A DNA stretch of 64,000 bases, taken from positions 501,092 through 565,091 of the forward strand of contig CAJNOP010000083.1 in assembly GCA_905250075.1 (NCBI GenBank). The letters run 5' to 3'. The stretch is from Rotaria sp. Silwood1 (taxonomy: Eukaryota; Rotifera; Eurotatoria; Philodinida; Philodinidae). The position numbers and the translations under genes are program-made. Shown here piece by piece: positions 1-11,400 of this stretch (positions are counted from its first letter, which is position 1; every line of letters begins with the position of its first letter). Below the pieces are notes generated by a model. That model was not told the DNA's origin, searched no databases, and saw only the letters and a list, made by a program, of their open reading frames with translations.

Positions 1-549
1 AAAACACTTTACTTGAATAGTTGTTAATTTCGATTGAAGAACATAAAATGATGATAATTTACTTGCTAATTCGTCATTAACATAAATATCATGTTCAGGT
101 AAATAATTAATTCGTACTTTTTCAACTATTAAAAAATAATCATCAAATCCATCTGATTTATATTTATTAGGATTATCAATATCATTTATTAATTGACAAT
201 TTTCACAATCAATCATAATACCATTGCCAAGATTAGCAAGAAAATCAGTTATATAAAAAGAACGTATTATAGGATGATATTCACGTTTAATAATATCTTC
301 TGTTGAATTATGTTTGTGATCATTTTCAATATAACGACGTATAGTAGGAACATGAAGTTTACCTAAACTAGTTGAAGCTTGAATTACAACTGTACATGGA
401 TAAGCATGATAATGAGCAATAAAAAGATGTGTTACTGGTATTCGTTGATTTGATAGATCAGTACGAATGAATGTTTGAAGTATAGAACTATCTTCAATAT
501 GTCCAGTATATTTTGTTGTTGTAAGAGAAGTATGCTTTGTTGAAGTCAT
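1..549 (-). CDS. Unidentified protein, partial (runs off the left edge)
   Basis: An open frame of 183 codons starts at an ATG at 547-549 and has no stop before base 1, so the gene continues outside the window. The protein starts MTSTKHTSLTTTKYTGH and contains a stretch with a paired-cysteine motif (DCENC) followed by acidic and aromatic residues. Its codon use (many TTA, AAT, GAT, CGT) matches the clear genes nearby, and the region upstream of the ATG turns T/A-rich at once, which supports this start. No signal peptide or membrane segment is visible. I do not recognise the family. The length of uninterrupted reading in AT-rich DNA is the main evidence that it is real. Confidence 0.6.
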   Translation of the reverse strand, partial: MTSTKHTSLTTTKYTGHIEDSSILQTFIRTDLSNQRIPVTHLFIAHYHAYPCTVVIQASTSLGKLHVPTIRRYIENDHKHNSTEDIIKREYHPIIRSFYITDFLANLGNGIMIDCENCQLINDIDNPNKYKSDGFDDYFLIVEKVRINYLPEHDIYVNDELASKLSSFYVLQSKLTTIQVKCF

Positions 550-1467
550 CAGTTTTTAGAAATTGAGAAAATAGGTTTTTTGTTTTTTTTATTTACATTT
601 GATATATTCTTTTATACAATAAACAATTTACTAAAAGATTAAATATATATCAGGCGCGAACTATTTAATATTCAAATTGTTTATGTATTGTGATGCTAAA
701 CCTAGGATGTGGATGTAAATATTGATTCCACCCATATCCTAAATCTTTTCTGTAAAATTATTATTAGATAAATTATTCCTTGCATGATTTCATCGGAAGA
801 TGTTCAGCCATCGTTCATTCTACTCTCGTTTCTGGAATGAGACAGACTATTGTAACAAGTTAAACATTTTATAATGACCAAGGAAAGAAATATATTTAAA
901 ATGAATTCAAACTAATATGCACGTAGCACACTCTTGAAGTACACAGTTTTCACTTTTTCTTTCCTTAGCGTGTACCACATGATGATGAGCATTTTTCAAA
1001 AAGTTTACTTTTCATATTAAGTATGATAATTGATTATCTGTTGTACAATAATTCAATTCATTCGATATTTGTTAAATTAAAATTTTTCTTCTTCCATTTC
1101 TCATAAATATTCTATGAAAGGAATACCAACTTGAATATCGAGGATATATCAGTCAACGTAGACATATGGTAAAGATCAGCTGACTATTAATTAAAAAGTC
1201 ATTAGCGAATGTCTCTCGAACCTATCTAGACCAAATTGACATACATGTAACATATCAAAATTAGTTCGAGGAATGTTTAATATATGGAGATACATGTATT
1301 CTAATTTGGCAATGTCACATCGCTAACTAATGATTTACTCCATATACGCACAGTTGGATACATGTTTAATCTATGCCAAAACAAATATATATATATATCA
1401 TTTGAATTAATTAGAAGATATTCACATTGTTGTTTTTCCTTTACGACAGACTTGTGAAACATTTTGT
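550..1467. other. Intergenic region between divergent genes
   Basis: AT-rich spacer with no convincing gene. It holds a GGATGTGGATGT tract near 703-714 of the degenerate telomere-like kind seen elsewhere in the window, and probably the promoter of the minus-strand gene on its left. Confidence 0.5.
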
Positions 1468-1475
1468 GCTTAAAA

Positions 1476-1623
1476 CAGGGGCGGCGCCAGGAGGTCAAAG
1501 CAGGAGAGGGAGTATTTTCGAAAAATGGGAGAAAATATAAAACAAAATCAAATTTTGAGGTAATAGTTGAGCAAAAAAACGATAATTTTCAAACGCAGGA
1601 GGGGGTACTCGCGCCGCCCCCTG
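1476..1623. mobile_element. hAT-type MITE, 148 bp, with 8-bp target duplication
   Basis: The element starts CAGGGGCGGCGC and ends GCGCCGCCCCCTG, near-perfect terminal inverted repeats of 12-13 bp with one indel. It is flanked on both sides by the same 8 bases, GCTTAAAA (1468-1475 and 1624-1631). A CAGGG-type terminus plus an 8-bp duplication is the hallmark of hAT transposons; at 148 bp it codes for nothing and must be non-autonomous. The GC-rich ends stand out from the AT-rich surroundings. Confidence 0.85.
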
Positions 1624-1631
1624 GCTTAAAA

Positions 1632-2301
1632 TGTTTCTTACATCTAACTGTAATCTATTTCAATATAACAAATATAAATCCGTAGACATCAATACAACTG
1701 AACTATCACATCATTTTTGGTTTTGTATGACAAAAACAAAAACATCATTCAATCATCTTTTCTTTCCGTATGTTATTAACTTGTCTCTACATCGCAAGAA
1801 GACAGAAAAAGAAACGATAATAAATAACCGACGGACTAAAAATTCTTTTCTTATTTTTCAATAATATCGGCTGTTCTCTATCTATTTTATCTATGCATAC
1901 ATGTTAGCCCGTTATTTGCTGTCTATCTAAAACAATATGTTTAACTGTTCTCTCTTGCCATTAAGTCATCTATCGGTAACACAAAGAAAAAAACAAAAAG
2001 AAAAGAAAGCAATAGCTCATAACTGACTGGTCAATACATATTGAACGTCATCGGTCATCCGTATATTTTCATAACAAAAAAAATAAAAAACAAAAAAAAA
2101 AAGCAAAATCACAAATGCAATTTGTTCATACAAAAACACAAACAATAAATACAAAACGAAATAATAATAATAATAATTCTATATTATTTCATGATGATGA
2201 AGATCTTGGTAAATTTCATTTTTCTTTCTAATTATTAAAAAAAATTCAATATTTTTGTCTTTTTTTTTGTTTTTTTTTGAAAAGAAATATCTTTATCATC
2301 A
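1632..2301. other. Intergenic region upstream of the BTB-like gene
   Basis: AT-rich spacer with A and T runs (2078-2102, 2255-2280). A short ATG-containing stretch near 2190 followed by GGTAAAT could be an upstream exon of the next gene, but its reading phase could not be joined. No other gene is seen. Confidence 0.4.
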
Positions 2302-3315
2302 ATGTCAATTGGTTTAAGTTCAAAACTTCGTACATATTTATCAAGTCGACATTGTTGTGATTGTCGTCTTATTTATACATGTAATGGTTTATCATCATCT
2401 GTTTTATGTCATCGTCTTGTATTAAGTGCATCATCAATATATTTTCGTTTATTTTTTAAATATAATCAACCAAAATCAACATATGATTCAAGTCAACAAT
2501 GTTATTTAAATGAATATCATTGTACATTTAATTTTACAGAAAAAACATTATTAACATGTATTGATTTATTATATGCTGATGAAAATTTACAAAAAAGTCC
2601 ACAACAATTATTATTTTATGATGATTTATTAAATGGTATGATGTTTCTTGGTTTACCTGATGAATATTTTATTAAAATATTAATATTATTACGTACAAAA
2701 TTATTATCATTAACAGGTGATGTTGAAAAACATCATTTAATATCATCAGTTTCGAAATCACAATTAAATGAAAAATTTAAAAAAGCATTTCTTGCACGTT
2801 CACTTTGTTTAATTAATAATCGACATGAATTTATTTATGGAATTAAACATATATATAGTTTGTAATTTTTATTCATATTTTAATTGATTAAAAAAATTTG
2901 TTTTTTTTCTTAAATAGATGATCGATCATATTATGATTCAAATCGACATATAATTATATTAAATGGTTATAAAAATAATAAATTAACATATAAAGGTTTA
3001 ATATTTCAAGCAAATGCACAATTTTCAACTGATTGTGCATCATTTTGGTTTACTTGTCAACGTGCATTTCGTTCGTTTAATACAATACGTGCACGACAAG
3101 CAACACTTTATGTATATGATGGTATTAATCAAACAATTATTGAACGTATACCAAATCCTGATTGTAAACAAATGGGTTATCAATTACGATTACCTCGTGG
3201 AAAATTAGTCTTAAGTAATTTTATAATGAATTGTTATCAAGTTGTTATTAAACAAACATTTCCATTATATGAACATGTTGCATTTAATTTTGTTATTGAA
3301 TTATTTAGAGATTGA
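2302..3315 (+). CDS. BTB/POZ-like domain protein, two exons
   Basis: Exons 2302-2857 and 2918-3315, separated by a 60-bp intron (GTTTGT...AATAG, phase 1), give a protein of 317 residues. The first ~120 residues look like a BTB/POZ fold: a CDCRLIY segment followed by CHRLVLSASSIYFRLFF matches the family pattern in which a 'CDV.L' strand precedes 'H+.VLAA.S.YF..+F'. BTB domains dimerise and often bring substrates to cullin-3 ubiquitin ligases or serve in transcription factors. The second exon (residues ~187-317) is rich in Cys and aromatic residues and is not recognised; no kelch, zinc-finger or ankyrin repeats are visible. The start is the first ATG of the open frame, but an upstream exon is possible. 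The exon join is well supported by phase; the function within the BTB class is unknown. Confidence 0.7.
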
Positions 3316-3781
3316 AGTTAAAAAAAAAAAAATTTTTTTGTTTTTGAAATGTCTTGTATCAAGACGATGTTACTGAAAATATTTTTTTTCTCTCGTCTGA
3401 TATATCTGTTTATGCACATTGTATAAATCGTGTACGATCGAATATTCGATTTCAATGAATTGTTTTTCTTTTTCTGTCTTTGATAAATAAATTCGAGGAA
3501 TTTGAAACAAATGCTTTTTTTTTTTTAAGATTCTCTCTTTTGAAAGACCATCGGTCGGTCAATTTTTATACTTGATAAAACATTGGTTGGATATAGGAGA
3601 TCAATAAACTAAAATATCCTGAGAAGAATGAATAAGTTTTCGATTGAGTGCCTTCGAAACATACATTTTTCAAACTTCAAGTGATTTTTCATTGGTACTG
3701 TATAAAACATATATTTTGGAAGTATAGTGAAAGTCCACTAAAAAGTTTATATATCGATCAAATCTTGTTGTCAGCAAAACG
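3316..3781. other. Intergenic region
   Basis: 3' flank of the BTB-like gene, with several A/T runs and an AATAAA-type signal near 3485-3490. No gene is seen. Confidence 0.4.
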
Positions 3782-3789
3782 CTTTGGAG

Positions 3790-4180
3790 TAGAGATGTCC
3801 ATCGCGGTTGAAAACTGATCGCTGCCGCGCCGCGAGGATAAAAGAAAAAAGCTAACGCGTCGCTACCGCACCGCGGTGATAAAAACAGAAAACCTACCGT
3901 GCCGCTGCCGCGATGCCACCAAAAATAATTATGCCGCGACCGCGCCGCTGCCGCGATGATTGTTAGAATAATGTTGTGAATTTTACGATCTGTGACTGTT
4001 CAGGACTTGAGCTGTTATTATCAATCGATAAGATTCGTTGAATCTCATAGTTTCGCTTCTGCAAACATTGAAATTCTGTTCGAATTCATCTATTTTTGCA
4101 TTGTTCTCCAAAAAAACCTACCGCTACCGCGATAGTTAGTTAAAAAAACAACCGCTACCGCGCCGCGGTGGTCATCTCTG
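3790..4180. mobile_element. hAT-type MITE, 391 bp, with GC-rich internal repeats
   Basis: The left end reads TAGAGATGTCCATCGCGG and the right end, on the other strand, CAGAGATGACCACCGCGG: terminal inverted repeats of about 18 bp with three differences. Both sides carry the 8-bp duplication CTTTGGAG (3782-3789 and 4181-4188), as expected for hAT transposition. Inside both ends, units of the type ACCGCTACCGCG / GCCGCTGCCGCG recur, making subterminal GC-rich arrays in an AT-rich genome. There is no open frame, so it is non-autonomous. Ends and TSD differ from the 148-bp element at 1476, so this is a separate family. Confidence 0.88.
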
Positions 4181-4188
4181 CTTTGGAG

Positions 4189-5439
4189 TCTGTTGTATTC
4201 TATAGGTCATTACTATTCTATAGAATCACTGACTTATCACAAGTTTTTCATAGAAAGAATAAAAAGAACAATTTTTCATTTGAAAATTTGTACGTAAGTA
4301 GATTTCTTGATTGTAGGAATATTCTAAAAGTTTAGGCCAATGCAGATAGTTTCTTCTCGACAGAATGAATATTGAACTAAAGTTGGCTTTTTCTGAATAT
4401 TCAATATTCCGAGAAGGAACCATATGTTTGACTGATGCTTTTGATTATATCAACAGATCTAATTATGTACGAAAGTTTGAAAAAAACGGTTGAAATAGCA
4501 CTTTGATCAGCAAATAACAGTTGAATATATTTTTTCGTTAGAGAAAATTAATTCATATTATCCTTCGCATGAAATGTTCATCTTTCGATTAGTGTATCAT
4601 TGATTGCTGTAGTGTATAACGTAATTTACTTATAATGATAGAAAATATAATTAGAATGTTTCTGACGAAGGAATCTCCACAAATGCTCAATTGTTTCTGA
4701 TTCGAATCTTTGCGCAAAACAGAAACTTAAATGAATTGTGAATACCTTGAGCTACGGATTGCTGTAGTCCCCCTCTCAGGGTCACCATGACAGCTGGTAT
4801 TCAAAAGTTCACTTGAAAATTTACATAGAAACATGCCATTATGAGAGTCATAGTTATTGGCAAAAGTTTCAAGTCTAAGTTTAAAGCAGAAATTCGAGAA
4901 TCAGTTTTCCAATGTCCTTGAGAAGCTTTAGCAATTTGCTATGAGACTAAAGTCTATTTTGAGAAAAAAAAATGAAGTTTGAAAATAAAAACATTTTTCT
5001 TTTATTGAATCTTTTATCATATATATATGGAAAAATGGTATTGAAAAGAATATATTTTTTTTTGTTGCATAGTCATTGAAACAATTTACATTGGATGATT
5101 GTTGTTCAATTACAACGATGATGAAACTAGCGCCATGCTTAAAATTAATTGGTGAGGTAAATAGGCGACATCTCGTCATATTGGAGGTTCTTCTTTATTT
5201 ACTATTGGTATTCAATATTTCAGACATGAAAAGGTAAATAAACAAAACATGCACCTTGCCTTTTGCCTATTAAGTTCTACAAAGCTTTATTTTATACTTT
5301 ATTATGTTTGATTTAAATTGTATACTATGATATGTTATTAATCTTTTTTAATTGAAAAGATTGATATTATAGATTTCTTATATGATTTAACTATCTATTC
5401 TAGTTGATATTGAACGATATAATCATAAAGTTGTATCAG
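4189..5439. other. Intergenic region upstream of the purine-enzyme-like gene
   Basis: AT-rich spacer without a supported gene. A TTCTAG acceptor at about 5398-5403 lies just before the start of the next gene, so part of this region is probably a 5'-UTR intron. Small open frames here have no family features. Confidence 0.45.
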
Positions 5440-8400
5440 ATGTCGCAGGCGAACAACCGGGGTGGCGGCAACAAGCGGTCGCGGATATCATCTTCAGGCG
5501 CCTATCGTCAACGTGAGAACCACTCGTCATCGTCGTCAACAAATGTCGCTCAAACACAATCAGGTTTAATTATTGATAATGAAACTGAATTATCATCTGA
5601 AATAATCAAAGAACAATTGAACAGTGTTGAAGATATAATAACACAACCAATTATTGAAGTACCAACAAAACGTTTATTACATTTAAAAGAACTTGGTGGT
5701 AATCTATTTGTATCATCATCAACAAAAATATATTCTAAAACATTACAAAAATTATTTGATCGTGTATTATTTACAAAATCATTAAATAATGATGTTAATA
5801 CAGCACCATCAGATATACGTGTATTTGAACGTGTACTTGCACGTTCAGATGATAATGATGCATATTCAACATGTACATCATTAGTACAACCAATGTCAGC
5901 AACAATACTTGTACTTGGTTCAACATCATGTGAACATGCACTTGTATGGAAATTATTACAACGACGAAATTTTAAAATTTTAATATCACCTGGTAATAGT
6001 GGTATAACAATTGATCAATCAAATATAACAATATCAAATATATTTCAAACAGAAAAAGATATATTAGATTATGTTGATACAAAACAAATTGATCTTGTTA
6101 TATCATTAAATAAAACATATTATTTTGAAGAACTTGAAGCACGTTTATGTGAACGTGGTTTACATTATTTAGGATGTTCTGTTGATACATTAGCATTAAG
6201 TGATAATCAATTAAATGCAAAACAATTTATGACTAAACATAAAATTCCAACATTAGATTGGACACATTGTTTAAATGAAGAAGATGCAGAAAATTTTTTA
6301 AATAAGTAAGATTAAGAAAACAAAATGTAATAAATTGGCTGCTTTTCTTTTTTTTTTTAATTAAAATTAGATATCCTAATCAAGAACAATGGGTTATTCG
6401 TGCAACGAATGGTAATGGTTTAATTAATTGTAAAACTCGAGAAGAAACAATACAAACTATTAAAGCGGTTTTTGAGGTAAGAAAAATAATAATAAATTGT
6501 CTTTTGAGAAAGAATAGTCTAGAATCTATGTTAGAATTCGTTGAATTCACAACTTTTGGACCTGATCAACCTACACTTTGATAATCGGAATGAAAGTTTT
6601 TAATCGGAATTGAACAATTGCCCTGAGAATACGAGGTACTTTTTTTTGCAATTTGTAGTATTTAGTGAGAAGTGCATTGTACATATTTCTTAGACGACTA
6701 AAGCTCGTTTGATCCTAGACCAACTCAAGGGACTATAGACGATAGTTATAAGATAAATTTAAATGAGCTACGGCTACCTTCGTGTACTTAGGTTATTACT
6801 ATGGTGTACCAGAAAAATTTGATTTTCGAATTTGAACTTTGAATTTAATATCGAAACAAGTTTTAATAAGAATAGATTATAGTACACATTAAGGCAAGGT
6901 TACGAAGTCTTTTCAAGGTAATTACAGCTTATTTGGCTCTACAGAATAAATAAGAGATTTATTGAAAGAATTTTTATAGATCATTAAAAAGTAGTTTTGA
7001 AGAGTTTTTAAACTTTAGTCAAACAAATTACTGCATTTGTTATCTCGTTTTTCTCTGTACTATTTTTTGAGACGATAATTTGTAATTATTAAAAAAAAAA
7101 AAAACGAAATATGTATACTCGAAGTTTAGATTCTCTAGTTTACATACCATTTGACTTCACTTTTAGCATGGTTATAGATATAAGTATGTAAAACGAGTGA
7201 ATCATTTAATTAACGTCCTCTCCTCTTTAAAACTCATTTCACAGGAGCAACATTTCGAATTTACGTGAAATTTTTAACATTTATTCATTATTTTGAAACA
7301 TAAACATTACATCTAGATTTTAATTTCATATTCGAGATTTGTCAATATTTTGAATATATCTTCAATTTTGATAAGTAATCCATAGATCTATTTATATATT
7401 AGGATCATATATTTGGTAAATTAAATCAATCAATTATTGTCGAACATGGTTATTCAATTGAAAATAATCAAATATGTATTCTATATATAGTCAGTGATGG
7501 TGATGGTGATTATACACAATTACCTATAATACAAACAGATCCATTACGTATGGGTGCATATGGTCCATGTCCATATTTAACATCAAAACAATTATCTTAT
7601 ATACGTCGTCGTATTGTTGAACGTACACTTCGATGTTCACCAACAATACGACATTTATTTGGTTTTCGTTTACTTATACAAGGAATAAATTATAATGAAA
7701 TTTATTTACTTGATTATTTATCAACATTTGAAGAACCCGAAGCTGAAATACTTTTATCATTATGTGAACCAGATATATTTCTTCAATATGCACTTGATTT
7801 ATCATCAGTACCAATTTTACCATTAACAAGTAAAAAACGTCGTGTTCATTGTGTTAATACAACAATAACATCAACAAAAAAATCATTAAATATACCAAAT
7901 AAAATTTTATTAACAGCAACTAAAAATAATAAAGTTAAAATATTTCATAATCAAACAGATGTTAATGTTAATAATAATGGTACAAGTGAAACAAATACTA
8001 TAACAACAAATGGTGAAAGAATTTTTAATGTACTTGGTTATGGTTCAACATTACAAGAAGCACAAGTACAATCTGTACTTGCATGTGAATATATTAAACA
8101 ACATGCTAATATTGATGATCTATTATTTAAATCTGATGTTGGAACTGAAGCTATTGAATGGTAAGAAAAATTATTTTTTTTCTAACAAAAAAAAAAAACA
8201 ATGACTATTGAAATTAATCTATAGATTACTAAGGATAACATTATTATAATTTGTCCTATGCTCTAATGGATCATGACTATATTTTATTGTTTTTTTAAAT
8301 AGGATAAAGTTTTCTGAAGGTGTAGTTATCCTTCTATTGAATCTGCACATCAGGCAGGCTCCTATAGTCCGTCATAGCTAAAAAGTAATGGTTTCTTCTT

Positions 8401-11400
8401 TCATTATTGATTTTTTTGAAAATATTCTACAAGGATAAAATACTCTGGATAGGAATCAAAGTGTTTGCTTCAGAGTAATGAAGAAGTTTTTCTGAAATTT
8501 TAAAATTAAGTTGAAATGTTAAACACACATGTTTCTGTCAATCGCATAAGTCTTTTCATGAATGTGATATATGAAAAATCAACGATTTTTCAATATTATG
8601 TATGATAGGTAAGCATGAGGGACGTCCTTGTTTGAATGACTCTTTTGCTAGAATTCTGATAGACGCTGCGATACGTGCTAATCTCAAGCAACAACAGGCA
8701 GAACATTCATGAACTCATATTCATGAAGAATACGAAATTCGGCTTCTACTAATTCATAGTAATGAGAAGATGCAAAGAATAAACCTGGGCTACGAGAAAA
8801 CAGTAACACTAATCGGAAGTAAAGTTTAGAAGTTATCTTATCATATCAATTCGAACATACTTCAAGAGATATTACTGTAAAAGTATCAGCTGTCGACTAA
8901 ATAAAACAGAAAAACGAATGTTGAAGAATTTTGTTAGATGTGATGCGAATATATTCTAGAATAACTATTACTTGTTACTATAGAAAAGTTTATTTTTTAA
9001 GGTATAAAACTCATGCTGATCATCATCATCATTCACTCTCCGGTGGTTTAACTAATGGTAAAAAGAAGAAAATGAAAAAGAAAAAATCTATTATCACAAT
9101 TGGCAATCAACGTCGTGGTTTAGTAACTCGTCGTCGAAATACAAAAAGTTCCGAACAAGAAAAAGACAACGAAAATGAACAGATTGAAACAACAGATGAT
9201 GACGAAGATGATGATGATGATGAAAATGAACCAATGGATTTTGAACGTGCATTTGGTTCAATATCTGATGTACCAAAATTAGAACATATGGATATTCATC
9301 AAAATAATGGAAATTTTGATGATCTTAATATGCATGAAGGTGAATTCTATTTTGACCTCACTACGAAAGTTGATCTGAAAAGTTATCAACAACCTGTTCT
9401 TGTATCATCAACAATTAATTTAAATCCATTAGCGGCCGTAAGAAACTTACAAAATATTTTTTTTAAATAATCAATTGTTTATTATGTAAAACACGATTCA
9501 AAAGGACTGTTAAGATATATAGAGTAAAAACTAATACTCACCACAGTTTATGCCAGATTCTTTAGAAACATCGTACGAAGATACAAATAAACATTTCAAA
9601 AAATCGACTTTTTAGAGGAGATTTTTCGAAATTCATTCTTGCTGAAAACTTCACCGTAGACACAGTTCGTGTCGAAGAGTCTATTCTGGCGTTTTTGAAT
9701 TTTTCGTTCTCGGATAATTAGAGAACTATTTGCTAAATTACTTTTCAATTAGTAGTCAGCTGAGAAAGTCAACATTTTTAGATATGCCTATGTTTCAAGA
9801 AATTATTCAAAAAAGTAATCCTTGTAAAGAATTAAAAGTCAAATTAAAGATGAATGAGTGAAGAGCAAAATCATAGTTTGATTGTGTCCCGAAAAGAAAA
9901 ATACCTATAACTAAATGAAAACTATATCGTTTGCTGCTCACATATTCTATCCTTTTTCTCTAGCTGATACAGTTGAGTAATATTCCAACAAGTTAAGTGA
10001 AAGCCTTTCTTCATTTGAGATAAAATTAAATTTTACTAAGAAAGTGTAGAACGACATTTTTTGAAGTAATTATAAACTACGACTGATTGATATACGAAAA
10101 TAACAAACAGAAATAGATTATATTTCAAAAGCTGTTTGACAATATCATCATTTTCGTATTTCTATCATCTATCGTTAACTCGACACATCTTTCAATGAAA
10201 GAATACACTTATAAGTCCTAATCATCTATAATCGCCGAAACTGTTACTATTAAATTTACTTTTAACGAACGATATAATGACTGCTTTTTACTCGAATATG
10301 TCCGGTTCTAAGGGGAATGACCTATATACGATGAAAGATCATATATCAATAGCGATTCGCTATAATCTATTAACCACTTCCTTTTTTTGCATTTCTGACA
10401 TATTAAGTAAGAGATCTTGTGATTAGCAAATAACAGTTACATCGTGTTTCACATTTTAATCCTATATGTAATGTGCTAACGGCATTTTATCCTTTTAGTT
10501 ATTTAATTTGAATGATGGTGATATGAATGATAGTCAAACTGTATTTGAATATCTTGGTCATGAATTAACTGTTCGTTGTGCTAATGATCTTATATGTGCT
10601 CGTACACTATATGTTCAATGTTGTTCATTACCATTATCATCTCGACGTTCAATTCAACGTTTTTATCAAGGTATTGAACAAGCATGTCAACAACTTGATT
10701 GTACACTACTTAAAACAACAACAATAACAACATCACCATCATTATTTAGTTCATTATGTACAGGTTTATGTGAACGAGAATTAATTATATATAATAATAC
10801 AAATCATCCAATAATAAATGAAGGTGATTTATTAATTGCACTACGATGTAGTTCAAGTACCGTTAATACACAAGGTTATATACAAATAAAAGATTTATTT
10901 CAAAAGAAAAATATTCATTTAAATGATACAGTACCATTTCGAACTGTTGATGGTGAAGAAGAATCATTTTTTTCATTATTACTTCAAAAATCATCCATAT
11001 TAGCTCCATCATTATCGAAAAATATTGCTGAACTTATTAAAAATCGTACAATTAAATCTGTAAGATATCTTAAAGGTATGTTATTGATTATTAAGAAATC
11101 AAAAATTTCATAAATAAATTTCTTCAAAAAGATTATTTATTCATCATAAAAGTATCAGATATTCTAATAGTTTCTATAGTGATACATAAATTGATTAACT
11201 ATGACATTTATCAGTTGTTTTTAGTACTAATCAAATAAAAAAAAAATATATTCGTTCTGATGTCTTTTTCAGTAATATATTTCCTAGCGAAAAAGCTTGT
11301 CCACGCAGCTCTTTTAGGTCTAAAATATGGAACTCACATATTTCAAATAGAATTTTCACATTGCGTTTTTCTTAATTTAACATTATTATTATTTTTAACC

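Noticed and set aside
4745..4800. GC-richer stretch resembling a tRNA arm
   Set aside because: No complete cloverleaf: acceptor and T-arm pairing cannot be formed.
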